In this document: positions 20,051-31,232 of the stretch, one piece after another
Layout: every line of letters begins with the position of its first letter
How positions within the stretch are numbered: the stretch's first letter is position 1
From: Corynebacterium confusum
GTDB taxonomy: Bacteria; Actinomycetota; Actinomycetes; Mycobacteriales; Mycobacteriaceae
Assembly (NCBI RefSeq): GCF_030408715.1
Contig: NZ_CP047202.1
Location: 1,514,294-1,578,293, forward strand
DNA length: 64,000 nucleotides
Reading direction: 5' to 3'
Notes under the pieces: generated by a model
What the model saw: the letters and a program-made list of their open reading frames with translations, nothing else
Told to the model about the DNA's origin: nothing
Databases searched by the model: none
Position numbers and translations under genes: made by a program

Positions 20051-20713
20051 ATCCGCCAGTGGATCTCTACCCTCGCTCCCCTCGCGGTGGCCGGCCTCGT
20101 CCTCACCGGCTGCGCCAATTCCGGCAGCTCCGACAACGCTGACGGGGCCTCCTCCCCCAGCACCGTGACCTCTACCTCGAGCGCCCCCGATAACAACGCC
20201 GCGGGGGCCGAATCCTCCACGGTACGCAAGGGCGCGACCACCCCTGCCGCCGGGGCTTCCGACGGGGTGAAGATGCTGGGCACCCCGTCCCTGGACGATG
20301 AACGGCACATGGCCCAGGGCGCCGGCGAGCTGGTCCCGGTGCGCGTGCGCACCGCGGAACACGACGGCTTTACCCGCATGGTCATCGAATTTAACGGTAA
20401 CGGCCCCGTCAGCTGGTTCGCCAGCTACACCGACGCGCCCACCCAGCAGGCCTCCGGGTACCCCGTCGAAGTGGCCGGCAACGCCTTCTTGAACCTAGGG
20501 ATCGAGCCCACCCCGTGGCCGTCTACGCCGGAGCTGGAGGAACAATACTTAGATATTGGCAGCTTCCCGGGCGCCGGCGTCATCGAAGAAGTCCAGTTCA
20601 CCAGCGCCTTCGAGGCCCAGTCCCAGTTCGTGGTGGGCCTGAAAGAAAAGGCCCCCTACTCCGTGACGTATTTGGATGGCCCGCCGCGCGTGGTCATCGA
20701 CTTCGCCGGTTAA
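20051..20713 (+). CDS. AMIN-like domain lipoprotein with apparent ATC start
   Basis: Secreted lipoprotein: a basic n-region (IRQW), hydrophobic stretch, lipobox LTGC (Cys about 21), then a Ser/Thr/Ala-rich linker and an AMIN-like beta domain (RTAEHDGFTRMVIEFNGNGPVSWF through PPRVVIDF). AMIN-type domains often bind the cell envelope. The frame has no ATG, GTG or TTG between an upstream TGA (20042) and a GTG at 20087, which would leave only eight residues before the lipobox Cys. AAGGAG (20035-20040) sits ten bases before ATC at 20051, so ATC is the best-placed start. An ATG at 20041 is out of frame. The gene lies just after the VOC remnant. Confidence 0.7.
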   Translation: MRQWISTLAPLAVAGLVLTGCANSGSSDNADGASSPSTVTSTSSAPDNNAAGAESSTVRKGATTPAAGASDGVKMLGTPSLDDERHMAQGAGELVPVRVRTAEHDGFTRMVIEFNGNGPVSWFASYTDAPTQQASGYPVEVAGNAFLNLGIEPTPWPSTPELEEQYLDIGSFPGAGVIEEVQFTSAFEAQSQFVVGLKEKAPYSVTYLDGPPRVVIDFAG

Positions 20714-20734
20714 GTAGGCGGGCGCCCGAAAGGC

Positions 20735-21367
20735 TTAGTCCTTGCGGCGGCGCACCTCCGGCACGCGGATGATATCGCTGCCGCCCATGAGCGCGTAGTT
20801 GACCAGCACGATGGTCGGCGCGTCTTCCGGGACCTCCGAGAGCGGGACGGTCACGCCTGGGCCGTTCTTGACGGTCGCTCCGCCCATAATCCCGAAGCCC
20901 TCGAGGCGGATGTTGTAGTTTTCCGGCACGCGGATTTCCGAGCCGCCCATGAGGTCCCAGGCGTTGATGACTACGCGGTTCGCACCGAGGGTAGCTTCGG
21001 AAAAGTCCAGCTCGCTGCCGCCCATGATGCTCAAAGCAAAGTGGCTGGGCTCGCAGTGCCAGCCGCCGAAGCGCTCCGCGCCGCCCATGATGCCGATCGA
21101 AAACTTCGAGCCCTCGCGGTTGGGAACCACCACCGAGTAGTTGGCGCTGCGCGCTGGCGCGGGCGAGTCACGCTTGTCCAAGTCGTGGCTTAGCCCCAAG
21201 TCGTCGACCAGCTCGGTGAGCTGGTCCACGTAGGTGGCCTCCCAGACGCTACGGGAGCGTTCGTCGAATTCCGCCAAGCTGATCTTGCCCTCGCTGAAGG
21301 CCTGGCTGACCAGCTCAGCGGCTGCGTGGCGCTGCTTATCGCCAGCGCGCTGTCGGGGTACGTCCAT
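20735..21367 (-). CDS. DUF1707 protein with five MGG-motif beta repeats
   Basis: The N-terminal about 60 residues are a DUF1707 domain (KQRHAAAELVSQAFSEGKISLAEFDER then VWEATYVDQLTELVDDL), a small helical module common in actinobacterial signalling and envelope proteins. The remaining 130 residues contain IMGG/LMGG motifs at about 93, 114, 139, 160 and 193, each closing a short beta repeat, resembling the C-terminal beta domain of LiaF-type stress proteins. No membrane segment is seen. Its function is unknown; LiaF-like proteins act in cell-envelope stress sensing. The start is 20 bases downstream of the pnp terminator. Confidence 0.8.
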   Translation of the reverse strand: MDVPRQRAGDKQRHAAAELVSQAFSEGKISLAEFDERSRSVWEATYVDQLTELVDDLGLSHDLDKRDSPAPARSANYSVVVPNREGSKFSIGIMGGAERFGGWHCEPSHFALSIMGGSELDFSEATLGANRVVINAWDLMGGSEIRVPENYNIRLEGFGIMGGATVKNGPGVTVPLSEVPEDAPTIVLVNYALMGGSDIIRVPEVRRRKD

Positions 21368-21386
21368 ACACCTAACGATACAAGAA

Positions 21387-21406
21387 AAGGGGCCTTCCGG
21401 CCCCTT
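21387..21406 (-). terminator. Intrinsic terminator of pnp
   Basis: On the minus strand AAGGGGCC-GGAA-GGCCCCTT is followed by TTCTTG, a perfect 8-bp stem with tetraloop and a short U-rich tail, 44 bases after the pnp stop codon. It also separates pnp from the DUF1707 gene immediately downstream. Confidence 0.85.
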
Positions 21407-21449
21407 AACTATCTATCGCTAGGTCATTGACCTACCGGTGACTGGATAA

Positions 21450-23702
21450 TTAGTCCTCGTCGACCGGCACCAGGGAGATCTTGCCGCGGTTGTCGATGTC
21501 GGCGATTTCGACCTGGATCTTGTCACCCACGTTGACCACGTCCTCGACCTTTTCGATGCGCTCGTCGCCACCCAGCTTGGAGATGTGGATGAGCCCGTCG
21601 CGGCCCGGGGTCAGGGAGACAAACGCACCGAAGGCGACGGTCTTGACGACCGTGCCCAGGAAGCGCTCCCCGACCTTCGGCAGCTGCGGGTTGGCAATCG
21701 AGTTGATCTTGTCCAGGGCGGCATCGGCGGCCTCGCCGGACTCGGCGGAAACGTAGACGGTGCCGTCGTCCTCGATGGTGATGTCGGCGCCGGTCTCCTC
21801 CGTGATGGAGTTGATGGTCTTGCCCTTCGGGCCGATGAGCTCACCGATCTTGTTGACCGGGACCTGCACGGAGGTGATCTTCGGCGCCAGCGGGGACATC
21901 TCGTCCGGGCCCTCGATAACCTCGGCCATGGTGGCCAGGATGGCGGAGCGGGCATCGCGAGCCTGCTCCAGCGCGTCGGCCAGCACGGCGGACGGGATGC
22001 CGTCCAACTTGGTGTCCAGCTGCAGGGCGGTGATGTACTCGGAGGTACCGGCGACCTTGAAGTCCATGTCACCGAAAGCGTCTTCCGCGCCTAGGATGTC
22101 GGTCAGGGCGACGAACTTCTCCTTGCCCTCGACCTCGCCGGAAACCAGCCCCATGGCGATGCCGGCCACCGGGGCCTTCAGCGGGACGCCGGCGTTGTAC
22201 AGCGACAGCGTCGAGGCACAGACCGAGCCCATCGAGGTCGAGCCGTTCGAGCCCAGCGCCTCGGAGACCTGGCGGATGGCGTACGGGAAGTCCTCGCGGG
22301 ACGGAATGACCGGCAGCAGGGCGCGCTCGGCCAGCGCGCCGTGGCCGATCTCGCGGCGCTTCGGGGAGCCGACGCGGCCGGTCTCGCCGGTGGAGTACGG
22401 CGGGAAGTTGTAGTGGTGCATGTAGCGCTTCGACTCGACCGGGGTCAGGGAGTCGATGTGCTGCTCCATCTTCAGCATGTCCAGGGTGGTCACGCCCAGA
22501 ATCTGGGTCTCGCCGCGCTCGAACAGGGAGGAACCGTGGGCGCGCGGGACCAGCTCGACCTCAACACCCAGGTCGCGAATGTCGGTGACGCTACGGCCGT
22601 CGATGCGGAAGCCCTCGGAAAGGATCTTGTGGCGGACGATCTCCTTCATCACCGCGTTATAAGCGCTGCGGATCTGCTTGGAGGCGTCGTCGTCCTCGAA
22701 GCGCTCGAGCAGTTCGGCCTCGACCTGCTCCATGTGCTCGTTGGTAGCCTCGTCGCGCTCCTGCTTGCCGGCGATGGTCAGCAGCTTCTCCAGCTTCTTG
22801 CTGGCCTTCTTCTCGACGGCTTCGAAGACCTCGTCGGAGTAGGCCGAGAAGAGCGGGAACTCCTGGGTCTCCTTGGCCACGCGCTCGGCCAAGCCGGCCT
22901 GCGCCTCGCACAAGGTCTTGATGAACGGCTTGGCGGCCTCCAAGCCCTCGGCCACGGCGGTTTCCTGCGGCGCCGGGGCGCCTTCAGCCACACGCTCGGC
23001 GACGTTGATGCCAGCGCCGGCCTCCACCATCATGATGGCCACGTCTTCGACGGTCTTGCGGCCCTTCTTGCGCTGGACAATGCGGCCAGCCACGACCATC
23101 TCGAACAGTGCGCGGTCGTGCTGCTCGGAGTTCGGGAAGGCCACCCACTGGCCCTCCGGGTGCTTCTGATCGGCGATAAACGCCATGCGGACGCCGCCCA
23201 CAGCGCCCGAGACCGGCAGGCCGGACAGCTGGGTGGCGGCGGAAGCGCCGTTGATGGCCACGACGTCGTAGTACTCATCCGGAGCCTGGGACATCACGGT
23301 GATAACGACCTGGACTTCGTTGCGCAGCCCCTTGACAAAGGTCGGGCGCAGCGGGCGGTCGATCAGGCGGCAGGCCAGGATGGCCTCGGTGGACGGGCGA
23401 CCCTCGCGGCGGAAGAACGAGCCCGGGATCTTCCCCGCGGCGTACATGCGCTCTTCCACGTCCACGGTCAGCGGGAAAAAGTCGAAGCCCTCCCGCGGCT
23501 GGTTGGAGGTCGTGGTGGTGGCCAGCAACATGGTGTCGTCGTCCAGGTAGGTGGTCACCGAGCCGTCGGCCTGGCGAGCCAGCTGCCCGGTCTCGAAGCG
23601 GATGGTGCGGGTACCGAAGTCCCCGTTATCCAGCGTGGCGATAGCTTCGGTGATGCCGAAGTCTTCGTCGGTTACATACTCAACAGCGTTGTTAGCGCTC
23701 AT
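21450..23702 (-). CDS. pnp: Polyribonucleotide nucleotidyltransferase (PNPase)
   Basis: 3'-5' phosphorolytic exoribonuclease (also called GpsI in corynebacteria and streptomycetes). Two RNase PH domains flank a helical linker; the second carries the [19 protein letters not shown] catalytic region. The C-terminus has a KH domain ([25 protein letters not shown]) and an S1 domain ending at SLVPVDED. Length 750 aa is normal. It lies downstream of rpsO, separated by a strong terminator, so it has its own promoter in the 200-base gap. Confidence 0.96.
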   Translation of the reverse strand: MSANNAVEYVTDEDFGITEAIATLDNGDFGTRTIRFETGQLARQADGSVTTYLDDDTMLLATTTTSNQPREGFDFFPLTVDVEERMYAAGKIPGSFFRREGRPSTEAILACRLIDRPLRPTFVKGLRNEVQVVITVMSQAPDEYYDVVAINGASAATQLSGLPVSGAVGGVRMAFIADQKHPEGQWVAFPNSEQHDRALFEMVVAGRIVQRKKGRKTVEDVAIMMVEAGAGINVAERVAEGAPAPQETAVAEGLEAAKPFIKTLCEAQAGLAERVAKETQEFPLFSAYSDEVFEAVEKKASKKLEKLLTIAGKQERDEATNEHMEQVEAELLERFEDDDASKQIRSAYNAVMKEIVRHKILSEGFRIDGRSVTDIRDLGVEVELVPRAHGSSLFERGETQILGVTTLDMLKMEQHIDSLTPVESKRYMHHYNFPPYSTGETGRVGSPKRREIGHGALAERALLPVIPSREDFPYAIRQVSEALGSNGSTSMGSVCASTLSLYNAGVPLKAPVAGIAMGLVSGEVEGKEKFVALTDILGAEDAFGDMDFKVAGTSEYITALQLDTKLDGIPSAVLADALEQARDARSAILATMAEVIEGPDEMSPLAPKITSVQVPVNKIGELIGPKGKTINSITEETGADITIEDDGTVYVSAESGEAADAALDKINSIANPQLPKVGERFLGTVVKTVAFGAFVSLTPGRDGLIHISKLGGDERIEKVEDVVNVGDKIQVEIADIDNRGKISLVPVDED

Positions 23703-23905
23703 TAAAGTTAATTCTCCTCATCATCCGGCAATCGTCGGTGTCGCCGGTAGTCGTACAACGTTGAATTCACACACAACGGTGCTCAATCGTACCAGCACAA
23801 ACGCCGAACCGATACAACGCCACTCACGAAAGTCGTGGTACAAACCGCCTGGCCCCGCCGCCACGACCGCCGGCTGGGAGGGAGAAAAGGTTTAAGAAAT
23901 CGCAA

Positions 23906-23940
23906 AAAGGCGCTGAGCACGGCAGGTGCTCAACGCCTTT
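23906..23940 (-). terminator. Intrinsic terminator of rpsO
   Basis: On the minus strand a 15-bp stem, AAAGGCGTTGAGCAC paired with GTGCTCAGCGCCTTT with one G-T pair, has a 5-base loop and is followed by TTGCG. It starts 23 bases after the rpsO stop codon. It separates rpsO from pnp, which are co-transcribed in many other bacteria. Confidence 0.9.
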
Positions 23941-23962
23941 ATGCGACAATCGACGCTGGTAA

Positions 23963-24232
23963 TTAACGACGCAGGCCCAGACGGGAAATCAGGTCACGGT
24001 AGCGGTCGATGTTGGTGGAAGCCAGGTACTTCAGCAGGCCGCGGCGACGGCCAACCAGCAGCAGCAGGCCACGACGGGAGTGGTGATCCTGCTTGTGGTC
24101 CTTCAGGTGCTCGGTCAGGTTGCTGATGCGGTAGGTCAGCAGGGCCACCTGGGCTTCCGGGGAGCCGGTATCGGTCTCGTGGAGGCCGTATTCCTTCAGG
24201 ATCTCGGCCTTCTTCTCAGTGGTCAGTGCCAT
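23963..24232 (-). CDS. rpsO: 30S ribosomal protein S15
   Basis: Primary 16S rRNA-binding protein of the small subunit platform, 89 aa, with the conserved [50 protein letters not shown] core. The start ATG at 24232 follows GAGGAGAT. S15 commonly controls its own mRNA through a leader structure; the upstream leader contains candidate hairpins. Confidence 0.97.
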   Translation of the reverse strand: MALTTEKKAEILKEYGLHETDTGSPEAQVALLTYRISNLTEHLKDHKQDHHSRRGLLLLVGRRRGLLKYLASTNIDRYRDLISRLGLRR

Positions 24233-24251
24233 GAGATAATCTCCTCAAACA

Positions 24252-24312
24252 TATTTCAGTCCGCATGAAATCAAGCGCCCAAAAAGGCGCCGCCGCAACT
24301 GCTGCGGACCGC
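24252..24312 (-). promoter_or_regulatory. Structured leader of rpsO
   Basis: The minus-strand leader contains CTGCGGTCCGCAG-type complementary sequence and a second hairpin GGCGCC-TTTTT-GGGCGC, followed by a short single-stranded region and the ribosome site. Such an arrangement would suit S15 autoregulation, which is known in several bacterial groups with different structures. No specific Rfam class is claimed. Confidence 0.35.
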
Positions 24313-24363
24313 AGTCACAAAGCTATCCGAAAATCTTAGCTGCTAGCGGCGCAAACCACCAAA

Positions 24364-25296
24364 TCACACGAGCACCCGCTCGAGCCGGCGGACGAAGCCG
24401 TCGACGAAACGCTCGGCGTCGACATCCAGGGCGACTGCTACCCCGGCGTCCTCCCCGATCCGGGATTCGTCCCCGATGGTGCGCCCGATAGTGGGCCCGT
24501 CCACGTCGACCTTGAGCGGCATCCGCCGGCAGCCGACCAGGTCTGGCTCCGCGGCGACCGCCACGGCCAGCGGGTCGTGCAGACCGCACCCACCCAGGTG
24601 GGGCGAGTTCTTCGCGTAGGCGTCAATGTAGAAATCCACCATGTCGGCATAAGCCACGCTCGCAGCCGTGCCGGCGGCCCGCCAGGCCCGAGTGGTCGCC
24701 CGCGTCAACAGCGTCTGCAAAGTCACGTCGAGGCCCACCATGGTCAGATCCCGGCAGCCGCGCACGACCACATCGGTCGCCGCCGGGTCCTGGGAGACGT
24801 TTGCCTCGGACCACGCGGTGACGTTGCCCGGCACGGTCAGCGCCCCGCCCATCATGACGACCGGCAGGCTTGCTACCAGCGGATCGCGCTCGAGGGCCCG
24901 GGCCAGGGTGGTCGAGGGCCCGGTGGGCACGAAGACGATATTGCCGGTGTCGCGGTTCTGGTGGGCCATGCGGACTAGGAAATCCACAGCCGGTTCCGGC
25001 TGCGGCTGACGCCTGGGCGCGGGCAGCTCTACCCTGCCCAGGCCGTTGGCGCCGTGGATGCCGGCCGAGGCCGCGCTGACCGCAAAGCCCGGGCGCTGCG
25101 GGCCGACGAAGACCGGCACGTCGTCACAACCGAGCAGTTCTAACAGCGCCAAGGTATTGCGCACGCCCACCTCGACCTCGACGTTGCCGTAGGTGCCCAG
25201 CACCCCGATAAGCTCGAGGTCCTCGTGGGCCACGGCGAGCGCCAGCGCCAAGGCGTCGTCGATGCCGGTGTCTAAGTCCAGGATGATCTTGCGCAC
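24364..25296 (-). CDS. iunH: Inosine-uridine type nucleoside hydrolase
   Basis: Hydrolyses ribonucleosides to base and ribose for salvage. The calcium-binding motif DLDTGIDDALA is at residues 7-17 (D9, D13, D14), the second metal-site region FVPTGPSTTLARAL is near 120, and VMMGGALTVPGNVTAWSEANVSQDPAA, the conserved EAN(V/I)xxDP motif, is near 145-170. Length 310 aa is normal. It lies 33 bases downstream of ribF and upstream of rpsO. Substrate preference (uridine versus purine nucleosides) cannot be read from the sequence. Confidence 0.92.
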   Translation of the reverse strand: MRKIILDLDTGIDDALALALAVAHEDLELIGVLGTYGNVEVEVGVRNTLALLELLGCDDVPVFVGPQRPGFAVSAASAGIHGANGLGRVELPAPRRQPQPEPAVDFLVRMAHQNRDTGNIVFVPTGPSTTLARALERDPLVASLPVVMMGGALTVPGNVTAWSEANVSQDPAATDVVVRGCRDLTMVGLDVTLQTLLTRATTRAWRAAGTAASVAYADMVDFYIDAYAKNSPHLGGCGLHDPLAVAVAAEPDLVGCRRMPLKVDVDGPTIGRTIGDESRIGEDAGVAVALDVDAERFVDGFVRRLERVLV

Positions 25297-25329
25297 TTAG
25301 GCGTCCTTCCTTGCGCTTAGCCGCGCTAG

Positions 25330-27290
<1,961 letters not shown>

Positions 27291-27349
27291 CCCGCTGCTT
27301 TCCGTCCCGGATTCTCCAGCCTTGCACTCCGCCGGCCCGGATTCCGGGT

Positions 27350-28018
27350 TCAGGGAGAGTTGACGTCCACCGTCGTAGCGACCACCACGTAACCGTCTCG
27401 GACCAGCCAGCGTCCGGAGATAAAGGGCACGGGGGTGGGCCTGACCAAAAGATAAGAAATCAGCGTGCCGTCCTCGCGCAGGTCGATCTCGGCCTGCTCG
27501 AAACCCAACCAGCGGTCCGTCATGGGGAACCACGCCTTGTAGGTGGCTTCCTTGGCGCAAAACAGCAGCCGGTCGGCAAACGGGATGCCCGCGGCGCGCA
27601 GCCGGTAGAGCTGGGGGATTTCGCCGGAGCGGGCGATCATCGCCAGCACGCCCTCCGGCAGCTCTTCGGCCGGTTCGGCGTCTAGTCCCAACGAGCGCAC
27701 TTTGGTGGTGGGCGCCGCCACGGCCGCGCGGAAACCCTCGGTGTGTGTCATGGAGCCGGTAAACCCCTCCGGCCAGAGCGGCTTGCCCCGCTCGCCGCGC
27801 AGGATCGGCTCGCTGCCGGTGTAGCCGGCCTCCCGCAGGGCCTCGTGGGCGCACCAGCGGGCGTCGCCGAACTCGGATTTACGGACGTTGACCGACCGGG
27901 AGACGATGGATTGCTCCAGCGGGTGCAGCGCCTGGAAATTCACCAGGTCGGAATGCTCCGAGCGGGTCCGCACGTAGCAGAACCGGGCGGAGTCCGGGAA
28001 CAGGCTTGGTTCGAGCAT
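27350..28018 (-). CDS. 4'-phosphopantetheinyl transferase (Sfp/PptT family)
   Basis: Transfers phosphopantetheine from CoA to carrier domains; in corynebacteria this activates the type I fatty acid synthase and the mycolate condensase. The conserved motifs are SMTHTEGFRAAV (about 104-115), GLDAEPAEELP with the Mg-binding Asp/Glu, and FCAKEATYKAWFP with the KEAxYK signature near 170. The ATG at 28018 lies two bases after the upstream phosphoesterase stop codon, giving 222 aa; longer in-frame starts would lie inside that gene. Confidence 0.9.
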   Translation of the reverse strand: MLEPSLFPDSARFCYVRTRSEHSDLVNFQALHPLEQSIVSRSVNVRKSEFGDARWCAHEALREAGYTGSEPILRGERGKPLWPEGFTGSMTHTEGFRAAVAAPTTKVRSLGLDAEPAEELPEGVLAMIARSGEIPQLYRLRAAGIPFADRLLFCAKEATYKAWFPMTDRWLGFEQAEIDLREDGTLISYLLVRPTPVPFISGRWLVRDGYVVVATTVDVNSP

Positions 28019-28020
28019 GA

Positions 28021-28827
28021 TCACTCCTCCTCCCGCAAGACCGGGTAGGGCCAGGTTTGCCGGTGTTCGGCTCCCCACTGGCGCCACTGGCGCGGGTAGC
28101 CCAGGGAAACCTCGTGGTGCTTCACGCCATCGACCACGGTCGTGCCCGGCATATGCAGATGGCCGTAAATGACGGCGCTGGCGTCGTAGCGCTTAGCCCA
28201 GGAGCGGGTATGGCGCGTGCCGCACCACAGGCTGATCTCCGGGATCCCCAGCCGCAGCGTCGGCTCCTGGACCAGCGGCCAGTGGTTGACCAGCACCGTC
28301 GGGCCGGAAATCCGGGACAGGCGCTTGATGGTATAGGCCAGCCGGTCCCAGCACCAGGCACGGATGTCCACGAAAGGCGCGATGGCGAAGTCGTCCGTCA
28401 TCACCAGCTGCGCCTCCCGCGCGGCGGCCAAGGCCTCCTCCACGCTGACGCCGGGACGACGGAAGCTGTAGTCGTAGAGAGTGAACAGGCCGGCCACCGT
28501 GTGCCCGGCGAAGACCGGGTACGGGTCCTCCGGGGTGTAGATGCCTAGGTCCCGGCAGCCGGCGACGAGCTCGTCGTATTTTTCGCGGCCGCGGTAGCGA
28601 TCCCCCGACCGGCTGAACAGCTCGTGGTTGCCGGGGACCCAGATGACCTCGGCGAAGCGGGATTTTAGCTGCCGCAGCACCCGCAGCACGAGCTCGCTGC
28701 GCTCCGCGACGTCGCCGGCGACGATGAGCCAGTCGTGGGGGTTGTTCGGCGCCAAGCCGTCGATGTGCGGCGTGTTCGCCTTCACGGCGGCGTGCAGGTC
28801 CGCGACCGCCCACAGGGTGCGTGGCAC
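28021..28827 (-). CDS. Calcineurin-like metallophosphoesterase
   Basis: The 268-residue protein has the dinuclear metal motifs: AVADLHAAV at about 7-15, VAGDVAE near 36-42, VPGNHELFS near 64-72, a late NHWPL and a YGHLHMPGT motif that closes the site. The substrate is unknown. Immediate coupling (2 bases) to the phosphopantetheinyl transferase is a conserved actinobacterial pairing and suggests a role near CoA or carrier-protein metabolism, for example removal of the phosphopantetheine arm (Rv2795c, the phosphodiesterase PptH of M. tuberculosis, has that activity). Start GTG at 28827. Confidence 0.85.
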   Translation of the reverse strand: MPRTLWAVADLHAAVKANTPHIDGLAPNNPHDWLIVAGDVAERSELVLRVLRQLKSRFAEVIWVPGNHELFSRSGDRYRGREKYDELVAGCRDLGIYTPEDPYPVFAGHTVAGLFTLYDYSFRRPGVSVEEALAAAREAQLVMTDDFAIAPFVDIRAWCWDRLAYTIKRLSRISGPTVLVNHWPLVQEPTLRLGIPEISLWCGTRHTRSWAKRYDASAVIYGHLHMPGTTVVDGVKHHEVSLGYPRQWRQWGAEHRQTWPYPVLREEE

Positions 28828-28865
28828 CTGGTCCTCCTCGTTGTCGCTGTCGGTTCAGTTGGCTG

Positions 28866-30260
28866 CTATTCCGCCTCCGCCACCGCGCGGGGTTCGACGA
28901 CTGCCCAGCGCATGGAGTAGAAACGGTATACCACCGCGATTGTACGCAAGGCGATAAACGCTCCGAGGCCCAACCAAATCCCCAGCAGCCCCCCGTCCGC
29001 GGCATAGGCCAACCAGATGCCGGGCAAAAAGCCCACCAGGACCGAACCGATGGTGATATTGCGCAGGTAAGCGGCGTCGCCCGCGCCCAGCAACACACCG
29101 TCGAAGGCGAAGAGGATGCCGCCGGCGACCACCATCGCCACCATGACCCACCAGGGCCCGCGCATGGCCTCAATCACCGCGTCGGAATTGGTAAAGATCC
29201 GCGGGATGACCCCGGCGCCCAGCGCAAAAATCGCGGCGAGTGCCGCGGCGAAGCCGGCCGAATAGTGCATGATGCGCCCGCCCGTGCGGCGGGCGGCCTG
29301 CGCCGAACCGGCGCCCAGGGCCGCGCCGATGAGGGTCTGCGCCGCGATCGCCAGAGAATCCAACACGAGCGTCAGGAAGTTCCACAGCTGCAGCATGACC
29401 TGGTGCGCGGCCAGGGAGGCCGTGCCGAAGCGGCCCGCCACGGCGGCCGCGGACAGAAAGGCGACCTGGAAGCTCAACGAGCGCAGGATGAGGTCCCGGC
29501 CCAGCACCAGCTGGCGGCCGATGACCCGCGGGCGGACCTTCCAGGACCCGCCGTGCTGCCGGGCCAGCTCGATGAGAAAGAGCGTGGCTACGATCCCCAT
29601 GCCCAGCACGTTGGCCGCCGCGGAGCCCGGCAGGCCCCAGAGGTGGACGAAGATGGGCACGCAGATAGCCCCGGGGATGACCCCGGCCAGGGTAAAGACC
29701 AGGGGTTTGCGGGTGTTTTGCACGCCGCGCATCCAGCCGTTGCCGGCCATGACCACCAGGGTGATGGGGATGGCCAGAGCCGCGATGTGAAGCCACTGGG
29801 CCGCCCGCGCGGCGGTGTCGGCGTTGCCGGTCATCCACCACGTGATCTGCTCGGCAAAAAGCCACATGAGAACCGCCAGCGCCGTACCCACGCCGAGGGC
29901 CACCCAGGTGGCCTGGATACCTTCGGCGACGGCCTCCGCGCGCTTGCCCGCCCCGTACAGGCGCGCGCCGCGGGCCGTGGTGCCATAAGACAAAAACGTC
30001 AGCTGCGTGGTCACTACCGACTGCACCGCGGCGGCTGCGCCCAGCGCCGCCAAATCCTCGGCACCCAAACGGCCGACGACGGCGGTATCAAACAGGAGGT
30101 AGAGCGGCATCGCGGCCAGCACGCCCAGCGCGGGAAGTGCGAGCCCCAGGATGCGCCGCAGAGTAACCTCCGGGGCCTTCCCGCCGGTCGGTTCGCCGCT
30201 GGCATCAACGGCAGTCGTACCAGCTAGGCTGGTATCGGCAGAGTTTTCGTCTTTAGTCAT
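28866..30260 (-). CDS. dinF: MATE family efflux transporter (DinF type)
   Basis: Twelve hydrophobic segments in 464 aa, in two six-helix halves, with the N-terminal LALPALGVLAAMPLYLLFDTAVVGRLG and LAALGAAAAVQSV pattern of MATE proteins. These export cationic drugs or metabolites using Na+ or H+. The start codon overlaps the stop of the upstream DHH phosphoesterase by one base (TAATG), and the set rbfA-nrnA-MATE is kept in many actinobacteria. The substrate is unknown. Confidence 0.9.
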   Translation of the reverse strand: MTKDENSADTSLAGTTAVDASGEPTGGKAPEVTLRRILGLALPALGVLAAMPLYLLFDTAVVGRLGAEDLAALGAAAAVQSVVTTQLTFLSYGTTARGARLYGAGKRAEAVAEGIQATWVALGVGTALAVLMWLFAEQITWWMTGNADTAARAAQWLHIAALAIPITLVVMAGNGWMRGVQNTRKPLVFTLAGVIPGAICVPIFVHLWGLPGSAAANVLGMGIVATLFLIELARQHGGSWKVRPRVIGRQLVLGRDLILRSLSFQVAFLSAAAVAGRFGTASLAAHQVMLQLWNFLTLVLDSLAIAAQTLIGAALGAGSAQAARRTGGRIMHYSAGFAAALAAIFALGAGVIPRIFTNSDAVIEAMRGPWWVMVAMVVAGGILFAFDGVLLGAGDAAYLRNITIGSVLVGFLPGIWLAYAADGGLLGIWLGLGAFIALRTIAVVYRFYSMRWAVVEPRAVAEAE

Positions 30261-31228
30261 TAATACGTTCGTACAACTTCCACTAATTTCTCAGTGATTT
30301 CTTCCGGGGTGCCGTGGGCGGTGTAGCCGGCGGCCGGGACGTGCCCGCCGCCGCCGAAGCGCAGGGCGATAGACGAGCAGTCCACGACCGAGGACCGCAG
30401 CGAAGTCGCAAAGACCCCCGGCGCCTGCTCCTTGAACACGACGCCGATATCCGTGCCGTCCAGGGCGCGGACGAACTCCACCAGGGACTCAACGGCGGCA
30501 TCGGAGTGGTCCCCGATATCGGCCAGGCGGCCGACCAGCACGCCGAGCGTGTGGGAGCCGGCCTCCACTACCTGCACGCCAGCGAGGACCCGGCCGAGCA
30601 TCTGCAGATCGGAAGCGGTGGTGCTATCGAGCAGTTCCACCGCGATCTGTTTGGTATCGAGCCCGTAGTGCATCAGGCGCGCGGCGTATTCGTGCATGGC
30701 CGGACGGCCCCACCTAAAGCTACCGGTGTCCGTGACCAGCCCGGCGTAGAGCGCGTGCGCGATGTCCTTGTCCATCTGCACATCGAGCATGTCGAGGATC
30801 TGCGTCAGGGCCACGGTGGTGGACTCACAATCGCAGTCCACCAGGTTGACCGAGCCGAAGCCGGGGTTCGAGTAGTGGTGATCGATGCAGACCACCCGCC
30901 CGGCCGCCGCCTGCCCCTCCACCGCCTGGGCCAGCGAGCCGGTGCGATCCAGCGAGCCGCAGTCCACGGTAACGTACAGGTCATAGCCGTCCGGCAGGTC
31001 GTCAACGAGCTCGACGGCCTCCGCGCCGGGGATGGTGAGCAGGTTGCGGGAGATCTCCCGGCGCTGCCCGATGACGACGCGGGTGGTTTTGTCGAACTGC
31101 CGCAGCGCCATATTCAACGCGCAGGCCGATCCCACCGCGTCGGCATCCGGTCGCAGGTGGGTGATGATGCACACGCTTCTCGCCGCGCGCATCACCGCCA
31201 CTACCCGCTCATAGTCCTGTTCGAGCAC
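30260..31228 (-). CDS. nrnA: DHH/DHHA1 phosphoesterase (NrnA-like)
   Basis: Degrades short oligoribonucleotides (nanoRNA) and dephosphorylates pAp; mycobacterial homologues also cleave cyclic di-AMP/pApA. Motifs: HLRPDADAVGSACAL (about 24-38), VTVDCGS (about 90-96), CIDHHYSNPGFG (the DHH motif, about 116-127), and the C-terminal DHHA1 GGGGHVPAAGYT motif near 297-308. 322 aa, GTG start at 31228, four bases after rbfA. Confidence 0.9.
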   Translation of the reverse strand: MLEQDYERVVAVMRAARSVCIITHLRPDADAVGSACALNMALRQFDKTTRVVIGQRREISRNLLTIPGAEAVELVDDLPDGYDLYVTVDCGSLDRTGSLAQAVEGQAAAGRVVCIDHHYSNPGFGSVNLVDCDCESTTVALTQILDMLDVQMDKDIAHALYAGLVTDTGSFRWGRPAMHEYAARLMHYGLDTKQIAVELLDSTTASDLQMLGRVLAGVQVVEAGSHTLGVLVGRLADIGDHSDAAVESLVEFVRALDGTDIGVVFKEQAPGVFATSLRSSVVDCSSIALRFGGGGHVPAAGYTAHGTPEEITEKLVEVVRTY

Positions 31229-31232
31229 GGAT

